A stretch of 64,000 nucleotides of DNA from Prolixibacteraceae bacterium (GTDB lineage: Bacteria; Bacteroidota; Bacteroidia; Bacteroidales; Prolixibacteraceae), in NCBI GenBank assembly GCA_009773765.1, contig WTWZ01000013.1:43431-107430 (forward strand), in the 5' to 3' direction. Both the position numbers and the translations under genes were made by a program. Positions 9,373 through 18,560 of this stretch are shown here, one piece after another (position 1 is the stretch's first letter; every line of letters begins with the position of its first letter). Below the pieces are notes generated by a model. The model worked only from the letters and a program-made list of their open reading frames with translations, did not search any database and was not told the DNA's origin.

Positions 9373-10539
9373 CTAAAATTGTCTTATTAATTCCGATATG
9401 TTTTTATAATTTATCAACTTGTGTTCAAGATAATTCATTTCGTTTTTGCCGGTATAACAGAGAATGGAATTTTTTGTTTTTTCGGGAAATAACTGTCTGA
9501 AATAATTTAACCCTTTGACCAGACTTTTATTAAACGTTTCAGATGACTTTATTTCAATCACATCGTACGAAATAACATTGTCCAGAAGCAAATCAACTTC
9601 ATTTTGATTGCTGTCGCGATAAAAAAAGAAGTTATCCATAAAACATCTGTTGTTCTGCGATTTTATGACCTCTGCAATAACAAGGTTTTCAAACAAAGCA
9701 CCGCGCAAAGGATGAAAATCAAGCTGGTCAGGATTCTGAATCCTTAACAGGGTTGATGCCAGACCAGTATCATAGAAATATATTTTGTATGATTTGATTA
9801 ACCGCTTATTAATATTTGTATAAAATGGATTAAGTTTAAAAATGATAAACGAAGTCTCCAATATTGAAACCCATGAGTTGATTGTATGAACTGAGACTCC
9901 AATTTCATTTGCCAAATGACTGGCTATGAATATTTGGCCAGTTCTGCCTGCACATAATCTTAAAAAAGTCCTGAATTTATCAAGTTCTTTAATGTTGATT
10001 AATTGTCGTAAATCACGTTCAATATATGTTTCAATATAATCAGCATACACTTTCGCAGGGAGCAGGTTTATATCCCATACCCGCGGATAAAATCCTTTGC
10101 AGATTGATTGGTTTATATCCGCTTCGTTTAAATTTCCAAGCTCTTTAAAACTAAAAGGGAAAAGTTTATACAGAGCTGTTCTCCCAGCCAATGACTGTGT
10201 GATACTACTTAATAAATTAAACTGTTGACTACCTGTTAGAATAAATTGTCCGGGTACGTTTTGTTCATCCACAATTTCCTGTATGTACGACAAAAGCTGG
10301 GGTACACGTTGAATTTCGTCGAGAATTACCCCACTTTTGTTGCTTTCTAAAAAATTTCGCGGATCAGAAGTGGCAAGCTCATAATTGTCGGGATTTTCGA
10401 GTGAAGTATATTTTTTTCGAGGAAATATTTTTTTTAACATGGTTGTTTTACCTGATTGCCGTGGACCTGTAACAGTAACAACCGGAAAATTTGCAGCGCC
10501 CTGCAACACGTCGTTTTCTATTTCTCTTTGAAGATACAT
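9373..10539 (-). CDS. AAA-type ATPase with DUF4143
   Basis: A 388-residue ATP-binding protein. Walker A is GPRQSGKTTMLKK near residues 26-38 and Walker B is GVILDEIQRVPQLL, followed by the sensor-like FILTGSQQFNLL. The C-terminal half is DUF4143, with a terminal region (NEVDLLLDNVISYDVIEIKS) that resembles a PD-(D/E)XK core. These proteins are common and often patchily distributed; their function is not established. The gene converges with the PLP enzyme gene (10 bases apart) and is preceded by two related palindromes that overlap its likely promoter, which suggests tight autoregulation. Confidence 0.85.
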   Translation of the reverse strand: MYLQREIENDVLQGAANFPVVTVTGPRQSGKTTMLKKIFPRKKYTSLENPDNYELATSDPRNFLESNKSGVILDEIQRVPQLLSYIQEIVDEQNVPGQFILTGSQQFNLLSSITQSLAGRTALYKLFPFSFKELGNLNEADINQSICKGFYPRVWDINLLPAKVYADYIETYIERDLRQLINIKELDKFRTFLRLCAGRTGQIFIASHLANEIGVSVHTINSWVSILETSFIIFKLNPFYTNINKRLIKSYKIYFYDTGLASTLLRIQNPDQLDFHPLRGALFENLVIAEVIKSQNNRCFMDNFFFYRDSNQNEVDLLLDNVISYDVIEIKSSETFNKSLVKGLNYFRQLFPEKTKNSILCYTGKNEMNYLEHKLINYKNISELIRQF

Positions 10540-10542
10540 TTT

Positions 10543-10643
10543 ATGTAATTATGAAGTCAGACTACAAAATTACATTAAAAACAGAAATAAAAGCAAACAA
10601 ATCTATGTAAATTTGAAGTCGAACTTCAAATTTACATAGATTT
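10543..10643 (-). promoter_or_regulatory. Two related palindromes upstream of the DUF4143 ATPase gene
   Basis: Palindrome one (10599-10619 and 10623-10643) has perfect 21-base arms around a 3-base centre. Palindrome two (10543-10558 and 10560-10575) has 16-base arms with two mismatches around one base. Both share the half-site GTAAwTtTGAAGTC. Each arm contains a TAnnTTTG-type box (TAAATTTG in both directions of the first; TAATTTTG facing the ATPase gene in the second), so a protein bound here would cover the promoter. The near palindrome ends 4 bases before the start codon. I infer an operator; a mobile-element end is the alternative. Confidence 0.55.
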
Positions 10644-10777
10644 TTACAAATTCACCTTTTCCAAGACTTTCCATTAATAGCTGTTTTAAATTTAATATCT
10701 CCCGTCAACCATTGTTTTAAAGAACCTCACAACATACTTTAAAAACCTGTCTATTTAATTGAAGACATCGTTCAGTC

Positions 10778-10797
10778 CGAGTTAAAAAGTTAACTCG
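10778..10797 (-). terminator. Hairpin overlapping the stop codon of the last ABC permease
   Basis: An 8-base inverted repeat CGAGTTAA / TTAACTCG with a 4-base loop lies at the end of the export operon and includes its stop codon. It lacks a clear downstream T run on the minus strand, so it may act as an mRNA 3' end stabiliser more than a strong terminator. Confidence 0.35.
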
Positions 10798-11911
10798 TTT
10801 TCTTGTAATTTAAAATTGCCCACGCATTAAAGAAAATGGCAAAACCAGTTATTACCAGAAAATGTAGCCTGATGTGGTGAAAACCGCTGCCTTTCAGCAC
10901 TATCATGCGCATCACCTCAATAAACCAGGTTACCGGGTTGAAACGTGCAATCCATTTTGCCCACTCCGGCATACTGTCGATTGGCGTGAACAAGCCGCTC
11001 ATCAGTATAAAAATCATTAAAAAGAAAAATGCCAGCGACATGGCTTGTTGCTGCGTGTTGGCGTAAGTTGAGATTATAAGCCCAACTCCCATAACAGCAA
11101 CAAGATATATCGACAAAAATCCATAGAGCAACAAAATACTGCCTTGCGGAACGATGCCGTAAACCAGCCTGGCAATCAGAAAAAGCCCAACCGAAAAAAC
11201 AAACATCCCGATTACCCAGAACGGGATCAGTTTGCCCAGAATAAAATGATGTTTACGAATGGGCGTTACGTTGATTTGCTCGATAGTGCCAATCTCTTTT
11301 TCCTTAACAATGTTTAGCGAACACATCAGCGCCCCGACCATGGTAACCAGCAATACCAATATGCCGGGGACCATAAAATGCGGGTAATCCAGGTATTTGT
11401 TAAACCAGTTTAAATTTGTGATTTCTATGGTGGGCAACGCCGCCATTTTGGGTGCGGGTGCCATTTCTGCCCTGATGTTTTGGTTGAACTGCGCAATTAT
11501 ACGATTGAGGTAAACCGCGCCGATATTGGCTTTTGTGCCGTTAATCGCATTTACGGCAATAAACAGTTTTCCTTTTTCGCCATTCACAAGGTCTTTCTCA
11601 AACGACGGCGGAATTTCGAGTACCAAATCGGTTTTATCGGTTTCCATTTGTGCAAAACCTTCGTTAAACGATTGGCCAAATCCGGACAGTCTGAAATAGC
11701 CTGATGCCATGATACGGCTGGTGAGGTCCCTTGAAAAAAATGAATGGTCATGGTCAATTACTGTGATGTTAATGTTTTTGATTTCGTAATCGGCGGCAAG
11801 CGGAAGTATCAATAACTGAACCACGGGCACTGCCATTATCATTCTCAGAATCACCGTATCACGAAAAATTTGTGTGAATTCCTTTTGCAATAAAAAAAAC
11901 AGTGTTTTCAT
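10790..11911 (-). CDS. ABC-2 type transporter permease
   Basis: A 373-residue inner-membrane permease of the ABC-2/YhhJ-YbhR type. An N-terminal membrane segment (residues about 20-40) is followed by a large periplasmic domain with VIDHDHSFFSRDLTSRI, and then about five membrane helices in the C-terminal half, including the FNPVTWFIEVMRMIVLKG signature. Together with the next permease it would form the membrane pore, powered by the two ATPases encoded upstream. It is the last gene of the operon; its start overlaps the previous stop by 4 bases, indicating translational coupling. The substrate is unknown; small drugs or toxic lipophilic compounds are usual for this family. Confidence 0.88.
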   Translation of the reverse strand: MKTLFFLLQKEFTQIFRDTVILRMIMAVPVVQLLILPLAADYEIKNINITVIDHDHSFFSRDLTSRIMASGYFRLSGFGQSFNEGFAQMETDKTDLVLEIPPSFEKDLVNGEKGKLFIAVNAINGTKANIGAVYLNRIIAQFNQNIRAEMAPAPKMAALPTIEITNLNWFNKYLDYPHFMVPGILVLLVTMVGALMCSLNIVKEKEIGTIEQINVTPIRKHHFILGKLIPFWVIGMFVFSVGLFLIARLVYGIVPQGSILLLYGFLSIYLVAVMGVGLIISTYANTQQQAMSLAFFFLMIFILMSGLFTPIDSMPEWAKWIARFNPVTWFIEVMRMIVLKGSGFHHIRLHFLVITGFAIFFNAWAILNYKKTS

Positions 11912-13014
11912 ACCAGCCTCACTTTAAATTTTTTAATACTTACCACAAGTAAAAACAGGGCCATTCCAACCAAAATGAGCGTTTCTTTCCAGATGGCCGA
12001 AAACCCAAGTCCTTTAATCATGATTGATTTTACGATGATATAGTACCATTTGGCCGGCACAATATTCGAAATTACCTGCAACGCCAGCGGCATATTTTCA
12101 ATTGGGAACATAAAACCGGACAGTAAAATGGTGGGCAGCATCATTCCAAGCAACGCTATAATCATGGCTGTCCGTTGCGAACTGGTTGAATTTGAAATGA
12201 GCAGCCCCAGCGAAAGCGCCGTAATTATCAGCAGCGAACTTTCAGCAAAAAGCAGCAAAACACTTCCTTTGATGGGCAGATTGAGCAGGTAAACACTTAA
12301 AAGCAAAATCATGGCAAGATTGATAAGCGATAAAAAGAAATAGGGGACTGCTTTCGAAATCACGACAAGAATGGTTTTGAAAGGCGAAACCAGCAGCACT
12401 TCCATGGTGCCGTTTTCCTTTTCGCGAACGATGGAAACCGAAGTCATGAGCACGCTGATTAGAAAAAGAACCAGCGCCATCACACCGGGTACAAAATTGG
12501 TGGCCCCTTTCAGTTCGGGATTGTAAATCATCCGGATGTCGATTTCAATTTGGTATGGAATCTTTTGCAAACCCTGCAACTCAGCCTGATAACTTAAAAT
12601 GATGCTTGACGCATAATTGGTAAGCGTTCCGGCGGTGTTGGGGTCGGTGGCGTCGGCAATAATCTGCACCTGCGCTTTATTTAAGTGGGCGAGGCTGTTG
12701 TTGAAATTGGCCGGAAAAACCACCACAAGTTTGATTTTTCCTTCCCTGAAAACCTCTTCAATCTGCTGGTGGCTCATTAAAATCCGTTCGATTTCGAAAT
12801 TTGCGCTCACTTCCATTTTGTCGATAATCCGGCGTGTGGCAACATCGTTGGCGTAATCGCAAACCACAATTTTGCTGTTTTTGATTTCGTTGGTAAGTGC
12901 AAACCCAAACAATACAATCTGGGAAATCGGCATTCCGAATAACAACAGCAACGTTTTTCTGTCTCGGAAAACGTGGTAAAATTCTTTCTTTACAAATGCG
13001 ATAAACTGTTTCAT
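11908..13014 (-). CDS. ABC-2 type transporter permease
   Basis: A 368-residue permease paralogous to its downstream neighbour: one N-terminal helix (FGMPISQIVLFGFALT), a periplasmic domain and C-terminal helices with VSIVREKENGTMEVLLVSP and NIVPAKWYYIIVKSIMIKG. A longer frame upstream of 13014 lies within the ATPase gene; the MKQFIAFVKKEF start overlaps the ATPase stop by 4 bases (ATGA) and fits the family. It probably pairs with the next permease as a heterodimer in a YbhFSR-like exporter. Confidence 0.88.
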   Translation of the reverse strand: MKQFIAFVKKEFYHVFRDRKTLLLLFGMPISQIVLFGFALTNEIKNSKIVVCDYANDVATRRIIDKMEVSANFEIERILMSHQQIEEVFREGKIKLVVVFPANFNNSLAHLNKAQVQIIADATDPNTAGTLTNYASSIILSYQAELQGLQKIPYQIEIDIRMIYNPELKGATNFVPGVMALVLFLISVLMTSVSIVREKENGTMEVLLVSPFKTILVVISKAVPYFFLSLINLAMILLLSVYLLNLPIKGSVLLLFAESSLLIITALSLGLLISNSTSSQRTAMIIALLGMMLPTILLSGFMFPIENMPLALQVISNIVPAKWYYIIVKSIMIKGLGFSAIWKETLILVGMALFLLVVSIKKFKVRLV

Positions 13015-13754
13015 AAGTTGCGTTTTGCCCCTCGGGCGAGCTGGTAAAAAACTTCGTCCATATTTGATGCGCCAAACTGTTTTTTGAGGTTGGCGGGCGA
13101 GTCGAGCGCTTTGATGTAACCATCCACCATCATCGAGATGCGGTTGCAATATTCGGCCTCATCCATGTAATGTGTGGTCACAAAAACAGTGATTCCGCGT
13201 TCGGCGGCGGCATAAATCAGGTCCCAGAACTGGCGGCGCGTAACCGGGTCAACGCCGCCGGTAGGTTCATCTAAAAACACAATTTTGGGCTCGTGAAAAA
13301 TGGCCACCGAAAAAGCCAGTTTCTGTTTCCAGCCCAGCGGCAGCGAGCGAACCAGTTTTGTTGCTTCCTCTTTCAGCCCGAGTTGTTCAACCAGTTCAAC
13401 ACTTTTTGCTTTTATTGATTTGCGGTCCATTCCGTAAATTCCCCCGTAAAACCTGATGTTTTCGAGAATGGTCAAATCTTCGTACAACGAGAATTTCTGG
13501 CTCATGTAGCCAATGTTCCTTTTAATTTTTTCGGTTTGCCTGTACACATCGAAACCTGCAATGTTTGCCTTGCCCGAAGTTGGGTTCGAAAGCCCGCACA
13601 ACATGCGCATTGCCGTGGTTTTTCCAGCCCCGTTTGCTCCCAGAAAACCAAATATTTCGCCTGACTTAACATCAAAAGTGATTTCGTTTACCGCGGTAAA
13701 ATCGCCAAAACGTTTCGTCAGATTTTCGGTTGATATTACTGTTTTGGTTTCCAT
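13011..13754 (-). CDS. ABC transporter ATP-binding protein
   Basis: A 247-residue nucleotide-binding subunit. Walker A is GANGAGKTTAM, the Q-loop region is NIGYMSQKFSLYEDL, Walker B is IVFLDEPTGGVDPVTRRQ and the switch His is in VTTHYMDEAEYC. The signature loop reads LPLGWKQKL in place of the canonical LSGGQ, a variant also found in YbhF-type exporters. It is the second of two ATPases in the operon, 1 base after the previous gene, and energises the two downstream permeases. Confidence 0.9.
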   Translation of the reverse strand: METKTVISTENLTKRFGDFTAVNEITFDVKSGEIFGFLGANGAGKTTAMRMLCGLSNPTSGKANIAGFDVYRQTEKIKRNIGYMSQKFSLYEDLTILENIRFYGGIYGMDRKSIKAKSVELVEQLGLKEEATKLVRSLPLGWKQKLAFSVAIFHEPKIVFLDEPTGGVDPVTRRQFWDLIYAAAERGITVFVTTHYMDEAEYCNRISMMVDGYIKALDSPANLKKQFGASNMDEVFYQLARGAKRNL

Positions 13755-13755
13755 T

Positions 13756-14667
13756 TCACTTCATTAAATCAATAAAACAATCCTCAATGGTTGGCGTAAT
13801 TTCTTTTATTTCAACATCATGATGATTTTTTGTTTTCAGAAAAACCAGTAATTCATTCATCTGATTTTTGTTTTCTGAAAAAGTAACATGATGCGCATCG
13901 CCAAACGAAAAGCAACTTGCGGTTTCAGGAAACTGCCTGATGTGGGTGAGTAACCGGCTCATTTGCCCCGATTTTGCCGAAAGCAGTTTTTTTGGAAAAT
14001 GCGAAATGATATTTTCAGGTGTGCCGATTGATATTACCGAGCCATTCTGGATAAGAGCAATCCGCTCGCACAGCGTGGCTTCGTCCATGTACGGCGTTGA
14101 AACGAGGATGGTAATTCCCTGTTCTTTCAACCGTTTCAGCATTTCCCAAAATTCTTTTCGCGATACTGCATCAACTCCGGTGGTGGGTTCGTCTAAAAAA
14201 AGTACAGTTGGCCGGTGGATAAGCGCGCAACACAGTGCCAGTTTTTGTTTCATACCGCCCGAAAGTTTTCCGGCACGGCGTGTTTTAAACGGTTCAATCT
14301 GAACGTAAATATCTTTTATCAGGCCGTAGTTTTCTTCGATGGTGGAATTGAAAACTGTGGCAAAAAAACTGAGGTTTTCCTCCACCGTCAAGTCCTGGTA
14401 AAGCGAAAATTTTCCGGGCATGTAACCAACCTGGTTGCGGATTGAACGGTAGTCTTTCACCACATCGAAGCCGTTTACTTTGGCGGTTCCGCTGTCGGCC
14501 AGCAACAAAGTGGATAGAATGCGGAAAATGCTTGTTTTTCCGGCGCCGTCGGGGCCAATCAAACCAAACAATTCGCCTTTTTCAACAGCAAACGACACAT
14601 CATTTACCGCACGCGTTTCGCCCTTGTTGTAGGTTTTTGTGATATTTTGAAGAATTACGTCGGCCAT
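13756..14667 (-). CDS. ABC transporter ATP-binding protein
   Basis: A 303-residue nucleotide-binding subunit. Walker A is GPDGAGKTSIF, the signature is LSGGMKQKL, Walker B is VLFLDEPTTGVDAVSRKEF and the switch loop reads VSTPYMDEATLC, where Pro replaces the usual switch His. In this pair one ATPase has the proper signature but no switch His, while its neighbour has the switch His but a variant signature, so the heterodimer may have one active site as in other asymmetric exporters. About 60 extra C-terminal residues form a small regulatory-type domain. Confidence 0.9.
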   Translation of the reverse strand: MADVILQNITKTYNKGETRAVNDVSFAVEKGELFGLIGPDGAGKTSIFRILSTLLLADSGTAKVNGFDVVKDYRSIRNQVGYMPGKFSLYQDLTVEENLSFFATVFNSTIEENYGLIKDIYVQIEPFKTRRAGKLSGGMKQKLALCCALIHRPTVLFLDEPTTGVDAVSRKEFWEMLKRLKEQGITILVSTPYMDEATLCERIALIQNGSVISIGTPENIISHFPKKLLSAKSGQMSRLLTHIRQFPETASCFSFGDAHHVTFSENKNQMNELLVFLKTKNHHDVEIKEITPTIEDCFIDLMK

Positions 14668-14672
14668 GCCAG

Positions 14673-14721
14673 TTTAAAGTTTAAAGTTCCTTGTTCAAAG
14701 TTCAAAGTTCAAAGTTCAAAA
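14673..14721. repeat. Seven in-phase 7-bp repeats
   Basis: Seven consecutive 7-base units (tttaaag twice, ttccttg, then ttcaaag three times and ttcaaaa) lie in the 160-base gap between the HlyD and first ATPase genes. They are too short and unspaced for CRISPR. Their number could vary by slippage and so alter the distance between the two operon genes. Confidence 0.75.
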
Positions 14722-14763
14722 GAGCAGGTTTTCAATATCTGGTATCTGCACTGTGTCTCACCT

Positions 14764-14828
14764 TTTTCCCCTATCCTTTGGAGAGGTCGGGAGAGGCTTT
14801 TTCTGCGGAGGGATAAGAGCGAGGCTTT
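14764..14828. repeat. Palindromic repeat (REP-like) at the hlyD stop codon
   Basis: Contains ctttggagaggtcgggagag followed by gctt, a member of the GC-rich palindromic family that recurs through the window (consensus style: cctcccc-n-ggggaggccgggaggggctt). A second aggctt end abuts the TAA stop of the HlyD gene. Other copies in this window likewise touch stop codons. Confidence 0.6.
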
Positions 14829-15724
14829 TAGAAAGTGATTTCTCCATACATCCCGATTTTATAGGTTCCGTCGTTTTTTACTTTCACTTTCATGGCGTAA
14901 ACCAGGTTGGCGCGTTCTTCTTTGGTTTGAATGGTTTTGGGCGTAAACTCGGCTTTGTCGCTAATCCACGTAATTACGCCTTCGTTTTCGGCAAAACCGC
15001 CATTGCCATCGTCGGTATGCACTTTTACGGTTTGGTTGAGTTTTACCTGTGCCAACTGGTTGGCCGAAATATAAACCCGCAGAATTATCTCCGACAAGTC
15101 GGCTATTTTATAAAGCGGTTTTCCGGCGGCAACCATTTCATTTTGTTCTGCATATTTGGCAATCACAGTGCCTGCCATCGGATTTACAATCCGGCTTTTC
15201 AGCAACTGGTCGTTAAGTTGTTCAACCTGAATTCCAAGCTGGAGCATTTCATTGTTAATACCCGTTGTTGAAATATCGAGCGTTGACTTTTGTGCATCGA
15301 TTTGCTTTTTGATTAAGGCTATTTGTGCGGTGATATCATCGAGTTGCTTGGTGGTGGCAGCATCTGCCTTTAATAAGTTTTCAATTCTTTTCTTTTCACC
15401 TTCGGAAGTTCTCAACTGCTCGTTTAAAGCCGAAAGCTGTACTGCAATGTTTGGCTTTTTAGCTCCAAGCGCTTCTATTTGCGATTCAAGCTGTTTTTTC
15501 TTCAGATAAAGCTGAACAGTATCAACATAACCCAACATCTGACCGGCTTCGAGCGACTGGCCTTCTTCAACCTGAAATATTTTAAGTGTACCGTTTGCTT
15601 CGGCTGAAATTATTGTTTCAACGGCTTCGAATGAACCTGATGCGTCGAAAGTGCTTTCGTTGTTGCAGGCGGCTGCAGTTAATACCAATGCTGCAAATAC
15701 TGAGTTTTTAAATAACTTTTTCAT
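14828..15724 (-). CDS. HlyD-family periplasmic adaptor lipoprotein
   Basis: A 298-residue membrane fusion protein linking the ABC exporter to a TolC channel. The N-terminus MKKLFKNSVFAALVLTAAAC is a lipoprotein signal with the lipid-modified Cys after TAAA. It is followed by a biotinyl-lipoyl half (TLKIFQVEEGQSLEAGQMLG), a coiled-coil hairpin (residues about 70-160, with LNEQLRTSEGEKKRIENLL) and a beta-barrel half (SRIVNPMAGTVIAKYAEQNE). The gene lies between the TolC gene (5 bases away) and the ATPases, the standard tripartite exporter order. Confidence 0.9.
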   Translation of the reverse strand: MKKLFKNSVFAALVLTAAACNNESTFDASGSFEAVETIISAEANGTLKIFQVEEGQSLEAGQMLGYVDTVQLYLKKKQLESQIEALGAKKPNIAVQLSALNEQLRTSEGEKKRIENLLKADAATTKQLDDITAQIALIKKQIDAQKSTLDISTTGINNEMLQLGIQVEQLNDQLLKSRIVNPMAGTVIAKYAEQNEMVAAGKPLYKIADLSEIILRVYISANQLAQVKLNQTVKVHTDDGNGGFAENEGVITWISDKAEFTPKTIQTKEERANLVYAMKVKVKNDGTYKIGMYGEITF

Positions 15725-15729
15725 CTTTT

Positions 15730-17024
15730 TTATTTTTGATTTCCGGTTGTTGTTTTGTTGTTATAAAGCACCATTAAAAGCTGTACCTGGTGCAGTAAAA
15801 GGTTTTGGCGCGCCTGGTCTTCGGCATTCACATAGCTCATATAGTCGATGGCAGAGATAGTACCATTTTCCAATTGGTTGCACGCTGTATTTTTTATTTC
15901 GGCACGCAGTGCAATTATTTCTTCGTCGGTTTGTATCAATGCTTCGCTTTTGGCAGTTTCATTAATTTGTTGCTGAACTGTGAGATTGGTATTAAACAGA
16001 AAAGTTTCCTTTTGCAGTTCTGCTGATTCGCGGTTAAATTGCAATATATCCATTTCCTTGCCCGAAGTATAAAAGCTGGAGATGTTCCAGTTGAGGCGCA
16101 AACCTGTATAATAGTAAGCTTCAAAATCGTTGCTCAGAAAGTTTAAAGCAGGCCGCCCTGCCCCGCCCTGAAAAAAGAGGCTGATCCGGGGCAGGTTTTT
16201 TGTATTCACAATATTCCCCTGTACATCGAAAACCTGCTTTTGCAATTCGAACAATTGTAATTCGGGCCGGTTAATTGCCGTGGAAAAATGCGGCACCGGT
16301 GGCTTTTGCAATTTTGTTCCGGTTGTAATGGTCTCGCGTGTAAACAAGCTGAGCATATCGGCATAACTTTTCCAGTCGGCCTTTAAACCGGTAGTCCGCT
16401 GTTCGGCCTTCAGTAATTCGGCTTTCAATAAGCTGAGGTTGCTTTTCAATGCCGTTCCGTTGGCAATGGCCGCGCTGGTTTTTTCAATACCTGCGAGAAT
16501 ATCTTTTTTTACAATTTCGTTTTGTTCAACCTGAAGTTCAATCAGTAACATTCCGAAGAAAAGCTGGCCGATGCGTTCGTAAAGCCGGTAAAGTTCAACT
16601 TCAATTTTCTGCGCCTCCACTCCGGCATTGATATTGACCAAATCTTTATGGTTACTGAGCGTAAAAAGGTCGGAGATGGGCTGAACCACTTCGCCGTACA
16701 ATTTGTACTGGTCTTTGCTGATGGTTTCGAAGGTATTTGCGCTACCTGGCAAGTTTGCATTCAAAACAGGCTGGGTAACATCGCTTTGGTAAGTGGCCTG
16801 GCCAGCTACTACAATCTGGGGCAAATATCCTTTCGAAACATTGTCGAGCGAATACAATTTTAATTTTTCGATGAGCCCGAACTGTTTGATTAACGGGTAA
16901 TTGCGGCGTGCTTGGGCGTAACAACTGTCGATGGAAAGTGGCTGCCCGGTTTGTGCTGAACTTGTGCTGTAAATAACAGCAGCAACAGCAGCAGCAGCCA
17001 GTTTTTTATTCTGTTTTCAATCAT
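15730..17024 (-). pseudogene. TolC-family outer membrane efflux protein, frameshifted near its start
   Basis: The outer-membrane channel of the export operon. From about codon 10 the sequence reads as a normal TolC protein: a signal peptide region (KKLAAAAVAAVIYSTSSAQ), then SIDSCYAQARRNYPLIKQFG, long coiled-coil stretches and a C-terminal YVNAEDQARQNLLLHQVQLL. The only plausible ATG (17024) is in another frame: it gives MIENRIKNW and a leucine-rich run, then a stop. Adding one A to the A6 run (plus-strand T6 at 17002-17007) joins MIENRIK to KLAAAAVAAV and restores a perfect signal peptide. This is either a sequencing error, a phase-variable switch or a real null allele; slippage at A6 during transcription could still give some product. 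Confidence 0.75.
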
Positions 17025-17059
17025 GGTTTTGAGTTATTTGCAGAATTTCTGTTTAAATA

Positions 17060-17668
17060 CTAATTCATCATTGCTTTTATCCAAACCGGAATCAGTTTCT
17101 TCCGTTCTTCGATGAGCGCATTAAATTCTTCCTCGGTTAATCCTGAAATGGCTTTCAGGAGTGGTTTTCCTATAAACGGAAAAACAATAAGCCCAATGAA
17201 ATTCATCATAAAATGAAGAAAACTCTGGTCTTTGATTTTTCCCTGTTGTACGGATTCGGCAAACTGGCGAATAAAAACCGAGTTAAAAACTGTGTTGCGG
17301 ATATCAATTTTTTGCAGCAATTGCTCGGGGTTGTTCCTGATTTCGCTCATGATAAAGAGCGGGATATCGGGTTCCCTGAAAATCAAATCGATATAACCGG
17401 CTGCAAACTGTTCAATTTTCTCCTCAAAAGTTGTTTCAGGATTATTGATAATTACCGATACTGAGCCAAAAAACCCGCTCAGCGTTTCAATCATTACAAG
17501 TACAAACAGCCGCTCTTTGCTTCTGAAATAGTAATTCAGCAATGCCAGGTTGATGCCGGCCTCTTCGGCAATATCGCGGGTGCGGGCGGCGGCAAAACCT
17601 TTGCGGTGAAAAACTGCTTTTGCGGCATTTTTAATCTTATCTTCTGTAGATGAATCTTTTAATTCCAT
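17060..17668 (-). CDS. TetR-family transcriptional regulator
   Basis: A 202-residue regulator. The N-terminal helix-turn-helix reads GFAAARTRDIAEEAGINLAL followed by LNYYFRSKERLF, the conserved TetR DNA-binding end. The remainder is an all-helical ligand-binding domain. It is the first gene of the export operon, 35 bases before the TolC start, so it probably represses the operon and releases it in the presence of the pump's substrate. The upstream region is very AT-rich; no clear operator palindrome was picked out by eye. Confidence 0.9.
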   Translation of the reverse strand: MELKDSSTEDKIKNAAKAVFHRKGFAAARTRDIAEEAGINLALLNYYFRSKERLFVLVMIETLSGFFGSVSVIINNPETTFEEKIEQFAAGYIDLIFREPDIPLFIMSEIRNNPEQLLQKIDIRNTVFNSVFIRQFAESVQQGKIKDQSFLHFMMNFIGLIVFPFIGKPLLKAISGLTEEEFNALIEERKKLIPVWIKAMMN

Positions 17669-18077
17669 TTTACTTCTTCTTGAATTGAGAAATATTTTAA
17701 AAATTATGGTGTAAATATATTTTATATTTTGATTTAAACAAATTAATCAATCATTATTTTTAATCATTTGATTAATGTTTATTAAATAATTACTGTTCAT
17801 CTAAAAAATTTCTTAATTACAGCAGAAGAAACAAATGTCCACTAAAAAATGAATCATGATTATAAACAACTATTTGTTAATAATTTATATTAGGATTTAC
17901 AATATTTTTAAATAGATTTAACACCAATTTAATATTGGAGGGCATTAAATCAACTTCCGCTTTTAGATATGTTTTAAATCTGGAATTATTTGGGGGTAAT
18001 TCTGTTAATGAACTAATTTTCAGATTTAAACATTAATATTATAAATGTGCAGTAATTGTGGAAAAAATTATTAATTC
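17669..18077. other. AT-rich intergenic region between divergent genes
   Basis: About 400 bases of strongly AT-rich DNA between the TetR operon and the small plus-strand gene at 18078. It must hold promoters for both directions. A tiny frame at 18049 encodes MCSNCGKNY and stops just before the 18078 start; it has a CxxC pair but is too short to call a gene. Confidence 0.5.
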
Positions 18078-18539
18078 ATGAGATATAAAAACAAAGATTT
18101 GATTTCCCAAATAAACACACTTCATTCCAATCAGATACAGGCGAAAATTGAGTTGGCCGATTGCCCGCTTAAAGCTATGATGTGTGAGGTACATCTATAC
18201 TCAATTCATATAAGCCTTCTTGAAACAGAAAAATACCGCACTGAAAAGAAATACGAAAAGTCAGTTGAATCACTTAAAAGCGCCTTTGATAAAACTACTG
18301 AATTACAGAATAATCCTTGTACAAAATGCGCAAATCACTATCGGCCAAATATTATCGAAACAATGGAAACCATAATTAATGAACTTTATAGTAATTCAAA
18401 TAGTATATTCAGAAAAAAAAATCAAAACCCAACGCATACCAGAGCAGTTGGGATTTTAAGGGAAATGAAACATTTAGTAAACAGCACTGCACATCTTAGT
18501 GAATTAAAAGGAAAATTTCTGGGTAATTATTTGAATTAA
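18078..18539 (+). CDS. Hypothetical protein with a CxxC pair
   Basis: A 153-residue soluble protein that I do not recognise. It is mostly helical in appearance with a central NNPCTKCANHYRPN segment whose two cysteines could bind metal, plus a third cysteine-rich stretch DCPLKAMMCEVH near residue 35. There is no signal peptide or membrane segment. It stands alone between two minus-strand genes and converges with the TonB-plug gene (21 bases between stops). Its AT-rich composition differs a little from its neighbours, so recent acquisition is possible. Confidence 0.6.
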   Translation: MRYKNKDLISQINTLHSNQIQAKIELADCPLKAMMCEVHLYSIHISLLETEKYRTEKKYEKSVESLKSAFDKTTELQNNPCTKCANHYRPNIIETMETIINELYSNSNSIFRKKNQNPTHTRAVGILREMKHLVNSTAHLSELKGKFLGNYLN

Positions 18540-18560
18540 CACAAAAAAATATCATTAAAT

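Noticed and set aside
11908-13149. Longer start of the permease gene at 13149
   Set aside because: The extra codons lie within the ATPase gene in another frame and are not family-like; 13014 gives an ATGA overlap.
14673-14721. 7-bp repeats as a CRISPR array
   Set aside because: Units are contiguous, 7 bases long and without spacers.
18049-18078. Nine-codon peptide MCSNCGKNY as a leader peptide
   Set aside because: Too short, no attenuator structure or link to a known amino-acid pathway.
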